NCBI GenBank assembly: GCA_037974665.1
Contig: CM075777.1
Coordinates: 10,191,001 to 10,255,000, forward strand
Source of the DNA: Ehretia macrophylla
Taxonomy: Eukaryota > Streptophyta > Magnoliopsida > Boraginales > Ehretiaceae
Length of the DNA: 64,000 nt
Direction of reading: 5' to 3'
Below, piece by piece: positions 1 through 12,144 of the stretch (the first letter of the stretch is position 1; every line of letters starts with the position of its first letter). The notes beneath the pieces were generated by a model, which was given only the letters and a program-made list of their open reading frames with translations, did no database searches and was not told the origin of the DNA. The translations under genes were made by a program, and so were the position numbers.

Positions 1-180
1 TCCACACACACACATACAAACCCACGCAAATACACGCACTATACATACACTAATATATATACAAATCCCATACACTAGATCACACAAAAACACACACACT
101 ATATACCAGATAACGCACACACATAACACATCACATGTACGCATATAACACATACATATACTCACGTAAGATGGGGTGGT
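1..180. repeat. CA-rich degenerate microsatellite
   Basis: Runs of CA/CACA alternate with ATA and CGCA (cacacacatac, cacacacacta and so on) over the whole stretch. No reading frame and no transposon end is visible. Confidence 0.75.
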
Positions 181-227
181 TGGGTTTAGATTTGGGTTTG
201 AGGGGGATGCCGAGGTAGGGGTAGGGT
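181..227. repeat. G-rich minisatellite, left part
   Basis: GGGTTTAG, GATGCCGAGG and GGTAGGGGTAGGGT are strung together. The same words (GATGCCGAGGGTAGGGT, GTAGGGGTTGAGGG) resume at 940-1050 beyond the inserted hAT element, so this was one G-rich array before the insertion. Confidence 0.6.
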
Positions 228-939
228 CAAGGGCGGAGCCAGAAATCTAGCCTTGGGGGGCCGAAATTTTTTTTTTTGTATAGTAGTTTTTGCACTGTAT
301 TTTTTGGATTTGTAGAACAGATACTCAATTTTTACAGTTATATAAAAAAAAAAAATCAAAACAAACATAATACTAAATACCTCAAAATTATATTTATTTA
401 GCTAATACCCAAGCATAGCACCAATTTTTACACAAGCCAAGCTTTATGGGTCATGTTACCCAATACCCAAGTATCACTTACATACATAATTTTATTAAAA
501 AAAAAAAAAAAGGAAGATGATAGTTTTGTTTAAAAAAAATGTACAACAGCTAGAATATACATTTTAATTTGAAATTTGTAAGAAGATGTAGTGTAATAAA
601 GTTGAGATTTGTAGGGAGACTTTGAGAAGAAGATGAAGATGATGATAGTTTTGTTTTAAAAATAATAAAAAAATGCACAGGCTTTAAGTTTTTTTCTCGG
701 AGCCTTGGAGATTCGAACTTAAAGCATTGTTGTGTCTAACTATATGGAGCTTTGGAGATTCGAACATGGAGCCTGCTAGCAAAAAAAAAAAATGCACAAG
801 CTTTAAGTTTTTTTGCTGCCTGCTAGCAAAAAAAAAAAAAATACAACATGGAGCCTTGGAGATTCGAACTCACGACCCCCCCATCACCCTCCCTCCCCCC
901 CCCCCCCTCCCCCTCCCCCGGCCCCTACCTCCGCCCCTG
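228..939. mobile_element. Short non-autonomous hAT-type element
   Basis: The ends form imperfect terminal inverted repeats: CAAGGGCGGAGCCAG at 228 and the inverse of CTACCTCCGCCCCTG at 925-939 (12 of 15 match). The element is bracketed by a perfect 8-bp duplication, GGTAGGGT at 220-227 and 940-947, which is the hAT signature. The inside is A/T homopolymer-rich, has a C-rich run near 885-920, and contains three copies of a GGAGATTCGAAC word (about 708, 755 and 860). There is no transposase, so it would need one in trans. The TIR resembles the abundant plant GGGCGGAGCCAG repeat class. Confidence 0.8.
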
Positions 940-1050
940 GGTAGGGTTTGGGCTGTCGTGCAGGGTAGATGCCGAGGGTAGGGTGGCTGTGTAGGGGTTG
1001 AGGGTGATGCAAGTCTAGGTAGGGGGAAAGGGTTGCTGAGTTTAGGGGTG
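940..1050. repeat. G-rich minisatellite, right part
   Basis: Continuation of the 181-227 array: GGTAGGGTTTGGG, GATGCCGAGGGTAGGGT, GTAGGGGTTGAGGGTGATGC. Several runs of three or four G lie within 30 bp, enough to allow a G-quadruplex on the + strand. Confidence 0.6.
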
Positions 1051-1586
1051 TATATATGTGTATATTTTTATGGTTTTCAGAAGAAAATGAAAAAGAACGA
1101 GGGCAGAATTGTATTTTTAGTATAAATTATAAGGGTAAAATAATAATTTTATAGACATTTAATAGAAAATTTGACATATTCTTAACCGAAGGTGTATGAG
1201 TCACATTTTTCAACAAATATGGGATATGAGTCACATATATATAAAAGTGAAGGGGGTCTTTGCAAAAAATACTCGTATCTCTTTGTAGATTAGTAAGGCT
1301 TATGGTCTTTCTATAGAAACCTCTACGAACAATCGTCGCTGTCAAGTATGTTTATTTAGTTCAACAGAGAAATTTCTAGTTCGTGTTAATTCTCAGTAAT
1401 GCCAAACGCTATTTTTGAGTTGAAATTCACTTTTTAGTTCTTTTTCTTTGGTAAAACAACAATAAATTTCATTTTAACAAATTATCTTAGTGATACTAGC
1501 CAGCAATATCAACAACATTATCTATCATTATAGGAACAATAATTGGTAGTAGTATCACCAGACTAAAGTTTTCGATACACTACCAA
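1051..1586. other. AT-rich intergenic stretch, nothing recognised
   Basis: No coding potential, RNA gene or element end found. It ends at ACTACCAA (1579-1586), the left target duplication of the next hAT element. Confidence 0.5.
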
Positions 1587-3819
1587 TAGGAATGACAGCG
1601 TTTTGGTTAATCACGGTTTTTGCCAAAATCGAAACCGAAAACCGAAAGGTTTAAAAACCATTATCCAAAACCGAAATCGATGGGTTTAAAAAAATTGCGG
1701 ATTATCGAAACTAAAACCGTTAACTTAAAAAAATTAATTTAAATAGAAAGAGAGTCCAAAAATATGAAGAAAAAAAATATATTAATTTAAATGTAAAACA
1801 ATCTAAAAATATAATAAATCACAATTCATACATAATAAGACAATAAAATGTAAATTAGTATGTGTATTGCATTCATCTTGACTTTCTAATTCAAGGTCAA
1901 TATTCTTTTGGGATGACATTTTGTTGAATAAAATATGTTGTATCAGATGAGGATATTTGCATCACACAGATTCAGGCACTCTAAGCTTGGAGCAATACTA
2001 CAATTACATGATTTATGGAATACTGCATCACAATTATTCATTCTCAAAGAACAACTCATTTACGAGGGATAGCCAAAAAGATTGAGCCACCATGGTTAAT
2101 CAACTTGAACACATTTCTTTTAACAACAAGTATGAAGGGGCAGGGAGAGGCTAGAGAGCGACATACCATGGTATAACACTTAATTTGTCAAAATTCTCCA
2201 AGTTAAATAGAATACAAGCATGTCTCAATGACAATAAGCACAATATCACACTAATTTACACCTATTATTACTAACATAATAACTCAGATCCATCTATATA
2301 GTTTAACAAAAATTAAAAAAGAATAGAAGCTAACATGCAAAGCAATTTCTATCAAAATTACAGTGACAAAAAAATAGGCAATGAAGACAAATAAGATATT
2401 TAACAAAAATTAAAAAAGAAAAACAAAAAAAGGCTTTTATGAGTTTGAACCTTTGAATATTGAAGCTTTGAGGACTACTTGAGGTGCGACGCAGGAAGCT
2501 TGATCTTTGATATTGAAGATGAGTTTGAATTTTGAAGCTTTGAGTTGAGGTTTTTTTTTTTTTTTTTGTCGAAAGAGTTGAAGTTGAGAATGAAGCTTTG
2601 GCCTTTGAGTGCGGCTGTCACGCCCTAACCCGACCTATGCAGGCTAGACTAGGGTATAGCCTAAATCATTATTGTTATTTTACGACTATAACCGATTCAC
2701 AAAGAATAATACTTATTCGTTAGCCTAGAACTCCAAAAGTTTTTCAAAAAATTGACAGCATAACAGTTGTATTTAGGACCTTTGGCTTAACCTAATTTCT
2801 AGAATACCTCAAAATTTCCAATCATAAATCTGATTCCAACTAAAGTTCCTATTTTGTCATCAACCGATATGCCTACTAATTTATCTTGAAAGTCCCATTT
2901 GGTTAATAAGCCTAGCATGATAACTATGTTCCATTTATTTGTCAATTTCCTATTATGCAAGTACCTATTATCCTTTAGCTTAAGGGTGAGCACCTAAGTG
3001 CAATTAGATAAAGTTAACTTAGCAGATTAATCATCTAATGGTTTAGACACCTACAATAACTACTATTCAAGATAATGAAAGCAAATAACCAAATAAAGAG
3101 TTCGTCCAGTTATAGATAGTACAATCCAAAATTAGTCACAAATTACAACGGGGTCATTTATATCAACGAAATAAAGAGTCTGCAAACAAACACAACATCC
3201 CTAATAGCATCCATGTTCACAAAAAGCACACAATGCACATAGTCGTTCCAAAGGTTCATCAACTAGCACATTTTCATTGGGTACCTGTTCCAAATCTGCT
3301 TCACTTGTGACCAAAAAAAAAGGATGAGTCCTTATGAACTCAGCGAGGGGGGAACAAGTGACAAGGTTTTGAAATCCTTTTTCCGGTTAATCTTATGAAA
3401 ACTCATTTGGAAACATGTCATATAAAGTAAGTAAGTTCATAACATAACATAAATATAAATGAACACATTTACCCGCCTTTCCTCCCCGAGGTCCTATAGG
3501 AACAAAGCGAGAGTACTTAAACACATAGTAAAAAGGATATGGTGAGTATTTGCTCTCAAGATCAATCGGTGAACATTTGTTCTCAAGATCATTTCCAATA
3601 ACCATTGTTGTAGTTGGCATCAATCATCCACTTATCACTCCAATGGGTGTACTCCAGATGTACCCCAAATCCTACGACCCAACTCTCCTAGGAAGTCTAG
3701 CCCCCAAGCGACAGAGGGAATTGGACCATGGTACTCACGGTAGCACCGGCAAGCCCGATGCCGCCCGGCGTGCGTGAAACACTACCATGCCAAAATGAAA
3801 GATTGCAACCTTAACATTT

Positions 3820-4200
3820 CACATTAGGAGGTCAACAAAGTAGGTTGCCTCCGAGCAAGTATATGATCACATTTTGATATATTGGCACATAAGGCATTAT
3901 AAAAACATGTAATCATTTCATATATCAATTTGAAAGCAATTAAATTTTCACAGGCAGCCAAGTAATCATGTTCAAAACAAGCCATAGAATATCTTTTAAC
4001 AAAATCACATTAGGAGGTCAACAAAGTAGGTTGCCTCCGAGCAATTATAAGATTACATATTGACATGTAAACATACGAGGCATGCTTCGACATGTGAATT
4101 CACTTTGTAAAACACTTAGGAGCATGTGAACATTTAACGGACAGCCAAGTAACACCGTATAAGATAAGTCATATAGTTCATTTTAGTTCACATATCAAGT
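3820..4200. repeat. 186-bp tandem duplication, diverged
   Basis: CACATTAGGAGGTCAACAAA starts at 3820 and again at 4006. The later landmark CAGCCAAGTAA recurs with the same 186-bp spacing (about 3955 and 4141). The first 40 bp are nearly identical, the remainder more diverged. Confidence 0.75.
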
Positions 4201-6119
4201 GTTAAGATCATATAAGCATGCTACGACACTTACACAAAACTGGGTGCAAAACTAGTTCACTTATCATCATGCAATCATCGAGAATCATGTTTAGAGCTAT
4301 AAAGACAATTCCGAGCAGCCTATTAACAATCCTCAACGTCAATTATAAGTCACAAAAGAGTGGTTTATGACTTGGGAGTCTATGTGGCCATTAGGGTTTA
4401 CAAGGCCGTGCTCGGGTGTTAATTTTGTTTGCTAAGGACCACCAGAAACACTTAAACCATTTCAAGCATACTTAGCAATTATTGGACAGCCTACTAATCA
4501 CTCAATTGAACACATTTAACTATAGGATCAATACTTACCAAGTATTCATAAGCAATAGGGCCTCAATTTTGTGCTTACACATGCAATTGAGAAATAATTC
4601 GTCAAATAATGAACCTAAGTCATGCATCAACCAAATTAAGCAACCTCAACCAACCAAAACAGCCCACACAAATACTAATTTCCACAATTCCAAGCATTCA
4701 ATACCCCAAGTGAAGTTACCACATGATTTAAAGCATATTATCAAGCCAAAAACCTTACTGCAATGGTTTGTTTTTCCTCATTCATTTAGCCAAGTAAATA
4801 ACCTCCAAATTCAGTGAACGAAATTTCAAATTGAAGCTTAATGAGTGCTTTAAATCTAGGAATAAACCTCGCTGCATTTGGAGTTCGGACTTAGGAGTTA
4901 TGACCAAAACCGTGAGACTACGCAAAATTGTCCAGTTTCATACACATTTCGATATTTCCCATTTTTGAGGGCTTTAAGCTCAAAATTAGCCTTAGCCTAT
5001 TTCTTCAAAATATGTTCAAAACTGACAAATATAGTGACCTACCAATTTTCATGCATTTTTAACATCATTTACTAGGCGAAAACCATTTCGTTCTACAAGG
5101 TCAGAAATCTGCCAGAAAAACGTGGTTGCATATTTCAAGGTTTCTAGCCATTCTCAAGCCATGCATGAGTAGATAGGCTCATATAAACACATATAAAAGA
5201 ACTTCAAAGGTAAATACAGCCATATGAGAGCATACATGTGAGTTTTGAAAGCTTTTAAAAAGATTTAACCATCACCTTAGCAACTTGATGGATGAAAATG
5301 CACGAATGCTCTTGAAAACGCACAAAAGGTCCTCTTTCCTTGCTTTGGCCGAGTAGTGGCTGGTTTTTCCATAAATCCTAGCTTAGTTAACTTGTATAGG
5401 ATGTGTGCATGTGTGTGAAACCAAAATACAAGGAAGAAAACCATCAAAACTTACCTATGGCCGAGATAGAGAGATTTGTGAGCTTTGTGTGAGATTCTTG
5501 CTATGTTGCTTGCTATGCCCTTGCTTCTTAAAGACCTTGGGAGTATAGTTGAGTCTTGTAGTGTAAGCTTGAGCCATGGAAGCTCAAGGAGCAGCCATAG
5601 CCAAGAGTGAGAGGATATGAGAGAGTTTTGAGAGGAGAATGATGTTTTTGTGTGTGTGTGTCGGCCTTGAGCTTGCAAATCTGAATTTTCTTTTGTCATT
5701 GAGCATTATTTTGAATTTTAGACATGCTATTGTAAGTTGGCCGAGAAAGGAATGCTTGGGTAGGGTGTATGGGTTTATTTTAATGCATTGTGCTTTGTGT
5801 GTGTATCATAGAATGTCTAGGCATTAATAATTGTACAAAGCTTGTTCAAATGGCCTTGTCTTTGCTGTGTAATGCAAGGACGAATCTGAATTTTCAGATT
5901 CATGTTAGCATATTATAGATTATAATAAGTGTAGGATTGGAGGTGCATTGGTTTTAGGTGAGAATAAAGGATAAAAAATAAAGAATAAAGAATGTTTGAA
6001 CATTAAAATATTGAGTTGAATTTGACTTAGGATTAAAATAAGAGCTAGTGGAAGGAAAGAGAATGATTTAGGATTAGTTTATTGCATAGTGCTTCGTGTA
6101 GGAATCTTCCTAGATTAAC

Positions 6120-6470
6120 ATGTTGGCACGGATTCCTAGGTTCTAGGGTACGAATTACGAGGTAAACGCGAACTACAAGGTAAGACATGTATTTCAAGAC
6201 AATTGCACGTATTTCAAAGTAAATGCATGCAACCCTAGGTGAATGCACGTAAATCAATGCGATGCATATAATTTCAAGGTACGACTCTTAAACCAAGGTT
6301 AAAGCACACAGTTCAAGGTTAAGGCACACGAAACGAGGTATCACACGTAAATCAAAGTCAGGGCACACAATTCTAGGTCAAGGTATGTAGGACGAGGCAT
6401 GCACAAAAACCAAGATAGGGCACGTAATTCAAGGTCAATCATATAATTCTAGGTCTATGGCATGTGAATC
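6120..6470. repeat. Degenerate short tandem array (about 20-22 bp)
   Basis: Words of the form GGCACGTAATTCAAGGTCAA recur imperfectly about 14 times (for example GGCACACAATTCTAGGTCAA, GCACACAGTTCAAGGTTAAG, GCACGTATTTCAAAGTAAAT). The array sits just inside the right end of the probable LTR. Confidence 0.65.
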
Positions 6471-6940
6471 GAGGTATGACACGTTATTTGGGGTCGAGCC
6501 TCACAATGGCGCTGTGAATGAGACGATGAGTGAGTGGAGAAAGACTAGGGCAAAGCAATTAGAATCTCTTTTATGTCATAATATATTATTTTATTATATG
6601 TATTCATTTTTATGTTATATGTATACTTTTGTCTATATAGTCTTTTCTTATATAGTAAAAAGATTTTTTTTTTTTTTTAAATGGTAATATTGGTTTAGTC
6701 TAAAACTTTTAAAAAATATAGTGTATTTTTATTATTTTGTAAAATTCAAATATTTATTGTATATGTAGATATACATGTGTATAATTTATATAATAAATTA
6801 TAATCGGGTTTCAATTTTTTTTAACGTATAAAACCAAAACCTATCGATTTATCCGTCGGTTTTTGTTATCGAGTTTTTATCGGGCGAATACCCATCAGTT
6901 TTGGTTATAACGGTTATCCGTTGCCATCCCTAACTACCTA

Positions 6941-7164
6941 GTTAGTCTCATTTTAAGGAAATGTATCTTAATAATTTTTCATCAATTTCAATTGGTTCAT
7001 GAAAACAATTAAAGGTCTATTATATGCTAAATCATAAAACCAAATATATAACAATGGTAGTTGGACAGGTTTGGAAAGGATTTTGTTACATATTAACTCA
7101 AATCATTCTTCCAAATTTTTGTAACTCGAACCTGCCATACTGCAGGGCAGATAGGGAATTTCAC
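6941..7164. other. Spacer between two repeat blocks
   Basis: Short AT-rich stretch between the hAT target duplication and the TGTTACACCC start at 7165. Nothing recognised. Confidence 0.4.
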
Positions 7165-9973
7165 TGTTACACCCTAAAATTTTCACAAAGGTAACTCCGA
7201 ACACGTGACTGTCGCAAGCCTAAAAAGGTCAACTTTCTGAGCCTATAAAGCTAATTCCACAGGCAATACAAGCCTCTCAATTAAACGATAATGATCTAAA
7301 CTAAAAAACATAAATAAATATTACGTTTTTAAATAATCCCAATTATAACTCCAAATCATAGTCGATAAAAAATGTTAAATACAATAACCTTCAGGCATAA
7401 TCAATAAGCAACCTTGAGGACAATCACCCGCTCAAGTACACACTACCAAACCATAAGTCAAAATTTTAGTTTTCCCTATGCAAATAAAGAAACACAATAA
7501 GAAGTGAGCGAGACAATTGCTCTATTAGTGGGGATCCCTGAAAGAAAGAATAACATGATAAGAATAACTAGGAAATAACGAATAATATAATCCAAACTCG
7601 AGTAGCATCATCAGGAAGGATAAAAGATTTGCAACTAGGCATAACATCATATAGGTTAATAACAAAATTTGGAGCTAATAGAACCAGGTCTACACATATA
7701 CCAAAATCATGAAATAGAGCATATCAGAAGAAGATAATCACAAAAGTCCAATTGACGATATGGAAATGGAACATATAGTAGAAAATAGATCTCACAAACT
7801 CTTGAATGACATATTATGAAATGAAATAAATTCAAGATTACATTCAAAGGAGGCATATTGCGTTATAAGAAGGAACTAAGATTCCAAGCACAAGGAACAT
7901 ATCCGATATGGGAAATAAGACATTACATAGGTAACCCAGGATACAACATATAGAAAAATATTTTAGGACATGTAATAGTATGAAGCGAAGTGAAATACAG
8001 GACTAGTAATAGAAGCAAAAATTAGAATAACTAAATATAATAGCTCAAACTAAATGCCAAATAATAAATCTAACTTATTGATAGATATGAGATTCAAGTA
8101 TGTCAATAATCATATAAGAGCTAAAACAACTGAGATAAAGACACGAGTAAGGACATAATTAAGGTCAAGTTATAGAATCGAATAATAGGAAAACATAAGA
8201 CGATATGACCAAAAAGTGAATACACGAAGTCTTTTTTATGAACACTGGAAAAATGACATCACAAAATGTAAAATAAGCATCAATTGAAGGAATAACATAG
8301 AGGAAATTATATGAAAACCAGAACGAATAACTAAAACAGGTTACCAACTAGACATAAGAAATTGTATAATGACTTACTCAAGGGGTAGATAAATGAATGA
8401 CATAATCGAAGGTAGAATAGGGAATAGTATACAAAGATATACATTCGAACTTACAGAGGGTATAACCAAACTAGAATATGAGACTAAATATATGGAATAA
8501 TAGGATGGCATATCCAAGAACAAAATATAAGGCTAGTTATATGATAAATAACCACATAGTCGAAGACGAGTCTAACATTTGAGAGTACAAAAGATGGAAA
8601 TGAGCCAAAGCACAAGATCAATATACCAGAACGCAAATGGCGAAGCGATGGAGGAGATGGCTAGCCAATCGTAAGCTGGGGCTGCATTTACCCGTGTAGC
8701 TCAATAAAAAAAATGAGTATTAATCCCCTATTAGACATAACACAAGGTAAGTACTAAACCCTACCATGCGATAAATACACCCATCACACACACATACACA
8801 TATATATATAGCTCATAATGATCAAAGGATAGATCCAACTAGATTTATCACATCATAAGGTGAAATGCGGCTGATTAACACAAGAGAGAGTTATCAAAGA
8901 GCTTAACAAAATATGAATCAAATACAAGACATCAACAAGACCTAGCACATGATCAATAAAAGAGTAGAGGTACTGATAGTCGAATAGAAGTGAAATGACT
9001 TAGACATCAATGGGTCGATGTCCCAAGTCACCAAAGTATCTTATGAGTTGAGCGATAAATAAGGAAAAGGTCACATACTAAATGTGTAGCCTTAATAAGA
9101 TTAGAACACATTGAGGGATCAAACATAATAGGAGTTAACTCACCTTGCTACACAAGAAAGGAAAGAAAATGCTAAAAGGATATCCTACAGTCATTGAAGA
9201 ACAACACATGAAATGAAGTAAAGAAACTCTTAACCACACAGATGGAACTTCATGATTGGAATTATCAGAATACCACTAAGGACAAACAAACAAAAGATGT
9301 AATCATATAAACTTAATACATTAATAGGAGTACATATAGACATACAAATGAAAATAGTTACCTAATACTCACGGTAAACTTTTATCACAGTATATTAGTT
9401 ATGACAAAATCTATGAGCATAGTCGACAATTTGAAAAGTTTACAAACTACTTAAGGGCAAGCAAAAGAGTTGATAGTAAAGACCTCTGAATGGAAAGGTT
9501 GGAATACTACCGTAGGAGTTAAAATTATAGAGTATCACAGGAGATCTCACGCAAAATATAGCTTAAATATCTTATAAACACATAAGGTAATAATAAAACG
9601 AGCATCGATAAGAGTCACTTAATTCTCAAAGTTTGCAGGTAGAACACAAAGAAAACAAGTACAAAAACTACCAAAGTTAGAAAACTAAAATAAGATCTTC
9701 CCATAATTGACAACATATAAAAAAAGAATTAGAGTTAAATTGAGTCTGATAGTACTCAATAAGAAAAGAATTTTAGCAACCTGGGCAGTAGGTTGAATAC
9801 AAGATGCATTTAACATAAGAAGTTCAAAAACTTGGGAATTAACCAAAAATGATAATGGCGGTAACTTAGGTATAATGTCTTAACAAAACTGCAAATAAAT
9901 CTAAACTAGTTAGGAAAAATAATAACGTGAATTTATCAAGAGATTTCCTAAAAAATAAACTGATATTGTAAAC
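7165..9973. repeat. Unclassified A-rich, T-poor repeat-like block, possibly LTR-derived
   Basis: Begins TGTTACACCCTAAAATTTTC, an LTR-like start, and has the A-rich, coding-free texture of a long plant gypsy LTR (GAGTTAACTCACCTTGC near 9130 is a word I associate with such LTRs). I could not find a matching end or a target duplication: the right side is cut by the copia element at 9974. Purines, mainly A, dominate the + strand throughout. Confidence 0.3.
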
Positions 9974-10274
9974 TATTATGATAATCTAGGGTGATAACGC
10001 ATAGAAACAAGAAATTTAATGGACACAGGAATTTACATGGTTCAGCCTAAGCCTACGTCCACAGGCAGTTGAAGAATAATTTCACTACGATGATGAAATA
10101 GCACAAGAGAACCCTCTTACAATGCATCACCAATTCTCTCGTGTATGCACTCAATATTTTGCCATATCTAATACAAAAGACAAGAGATATATTTATAGGT
10201 AATCCTGTCTTTATTAGGTTTTAGACCTACAGACCCATTAAGCATATTTAACTAATACGGGCCATTATTCAATA
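9974..10274 (-). repeat. 3' LTR of the Tork-like element
   Basis: About 85-90% like 15230-15524 by eye. It shares TATGATAAT(C/A)TAGGGTGATA at the start and AATACGGGYCATTAT near the end. A TATA-like word lies near 10190-10200 on the - strand. Its outer terminus is TATTATG on the + strand in both LTRs, giving TG...TA instead of TG...CA. Confidence 0.9.
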
Positions 10275-10342
10275 GATCTCCACCTTGGATCGTATTTGCT
10301 CCAATCATCATATATCTCCCCTGCTGCCAGAATGCCCCCACT

Positions 10343-11880
10343 GGGGCTCACTGCTGGGCACTACGAACACAAACCAAGTCCAATCGGTGCCTGAACTTGG
10401 TTACGGGAATCACTTTAGTCATCACATCTGCTAGATTCTCATGGGTAGAAATCTTCTACACCAATAAGATACCCTGTGACACAACATCTCTAATAAAATG
10501 ACACCTGACATCAATGTGTTTCGTACTCTGATGATACATCTAAATTTTCATCAAATGGATTGCACTTTGACTGTCATAAAAGACAATACTCCGATCTTGC
10601 CGCAGTCCAAGATCACGAACCAGACCATGTAACCACATAGCTTCTTTCACCACTTCTGCAACTGCTATATATTCCACCTCAATAGTAGACAATACAACTA
10701 TGCATTGTAATGTCGCTTTCCAACTGATAGCACACCCAGAAAGAGTAAACAAGTAACCTGTTAGAGATCGCCTTTTATCAAGATCACCCGCGAAATCTGA
10801 GTCAGAATAACCTACAAGATTATCACGATCTTCAGTTATCCTGCTAAACATCAAACCAACATCTGTAGTGCCCCACAAATATATGAGGTTCCATTTCACA
10901 GCATTCCAGTGTTCCTTTCCAGGCGATGACATATACCTGCTGACAACACTAACTGTATATGAAATGTTAGGTCGAGTACAAACCATAGCATGCATAAGAC
11001 TACCAACAACACTCGAATATGGAACCCGAGACATGTGCTCTACCTCATCCTCAATCTTAGGTGATAAGTCAACAGACAATTTTAAATGAGCTACAAGTAG
11101 AGTACTCACATATTTAGCCTCATGCATACCGAAACGCTCAAGAACTTTTTCAACATATCTCTGCTGGGACAAGAACAATTTTCCTGCACTTTTATCCTTG
11201 TGAATCTCCATACCAAGAATCTTCTTAGTTATTCCAAGATTCTTTATTTCAAACTCATTACCAAGTTGTTTCTTCCATTTATCAATGTCGGACATGCTTC
11301 TAGCAGCAATAATCATGTTGTCAACATACAACAATAAATATACCATTGAACCATCTGGAAGCTTCTTAAAATACACACAACTATCATAACTACTCCTAGT
11401 GTATCCAGCACCTATCATAAAAATGTCAAACCTTTTATACCACTATCGAGGTGATTGTTTCAACCCATACAAGGATTTCTTCAATTTGTAAACATGGTTC
11501 TCCTTTCCTGGAACAATGTATCCCTCCGGCTGACTCAAGTAAATCTGTTCTTCAAGATCACCATGTAAGAATGCGGTTTTCACATCAAACTGCTCAAGCT
11601 CTAAGTCATGAAGAACAACCAAGGCAAGCAACACTCTGATAGAACTATGTTTCACAAATGGAGAGAACACTTCATTGAATTCAACACCCCCTTTTTGAGT
11701 ATAACCCTTAGTCACTAGACGATCCTTGTATCATGCTCCTTCAACCCCTGGAGTACCTTTCTTTTTCTTGAAAATCCATTTGCACCCAACAACACGTTGT
11801 CCCTCAGGTAATTTCACAAGCTCCCAAGTCTGATTCTTTTGAAGAGACTCAATTTCTTCACTCATGACACCTATCTACTG
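10343..11880 (-). pseudogene. Copia reverse transcriptase / RNase H remnant
   Basis: Longest open pieces are 11443-11715 (N-terminal RT: VFSPFVKHSSIRVLLALV, FDVKTAFLHGDL, KKSLYGLKQSPR) and 10540-11418 (palm and RNase H: SYDSCVYF, LLLYVDNMIIA, GYSDSDFAG, FYDSQSAI). The catalytic YVDD box reads YVDN, so a metal-binding aspartate is replaced by asparagine. A stop at 10540 cuts off the RNase H tail (TKHIDVR, ADVMTK), which is still legible down to about 10343. The upstream part (KIFKKK-type linker, to about 11880) is out of frame. The decay suggests an old copy. Confidence 0.9.
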
Positions 11881-12144
11881 AGATGCATTTGTATAAGATA
11901 TGGCCTCTCTATAGGAACTCGACTCTTGTGCCTCAATCGTCTTTACAAATAACAAAGCATAAACAACTATATCAGCATATTCATACCTCTGAGGTTCTCT
12001 GATCTGTCTCCTCTATCTCCGAGTGGCAATACTGTATTGTTATTCCTCAGGTACATCTTCCCCATGTACCTCACTCTAGTGAGTCGGCTGAACTGGACTA
12101 TTGTTACTATATGGAACATCTAGAACATCAACCTGTAGCTCCAC

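Larger units (their letters stand above)
2616..6505. mobile_element. Probable solo LTR (about 3.9 kb) inside the hAT element
   Basis: Starts TGTCACGCCCTAACCCGACC and ends GGGGTCGAGCCTCACA, so it has TG...CA ends. The flanking pentamers are GCGGC (2611-2615) and ATGGC (6506-6510), alike except for two transitions that cytosine deamination would explain. TGTCAC(G/A)CCC starts and LTRs of several kb are typical of plant Tekay/Del-type gypsy chromoviruses, which is the basis of my inference. No gag, pol, PBS or polypurine tract is seen. It contains a 186-bp tandem duplication (3820) and a degenerate short-repeat array (6120-6470). Confidence 0.5.
1587..6932. mobile_element. Ac-like hAT element, non-autonomous, carrying a nested insertion
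   Basis: Left end TAGGAATGACAGCG (1587); right end, read inward, TAGGGATGGCAACGG (6932 to 6918). Both resemble the TAGGGATG-type ends of Ac/hAT elements. Flanks are ACTACCAA (1579-1586) and ACTACCTA (6933-6940), an 8-bp duplication with one mismatch. Sub-terminal AACCGAAA and AACCGTTA words recur at both ends (1625-1720 and 6820-6915), as expected for hAT transposase-binding regions. Without the 3.9-kb insertion at 2616-6505 the element would be about 1.45 kb. I see no transposase reading frame. Confidence 0.75.

Noticed and set aside
700..870. GATTCGAAC words as tRNA B-boxes or a SINE
   Set aside because: No A-box at the right distance and no tRNA fold. The words are repeated inside a hAT element with proven ends.
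4482..4817. 111-codon ORF in the probable solo LTR
   Set aside because: Low-complexity N/T/H-rich translation, no domain, no homologous coding context.
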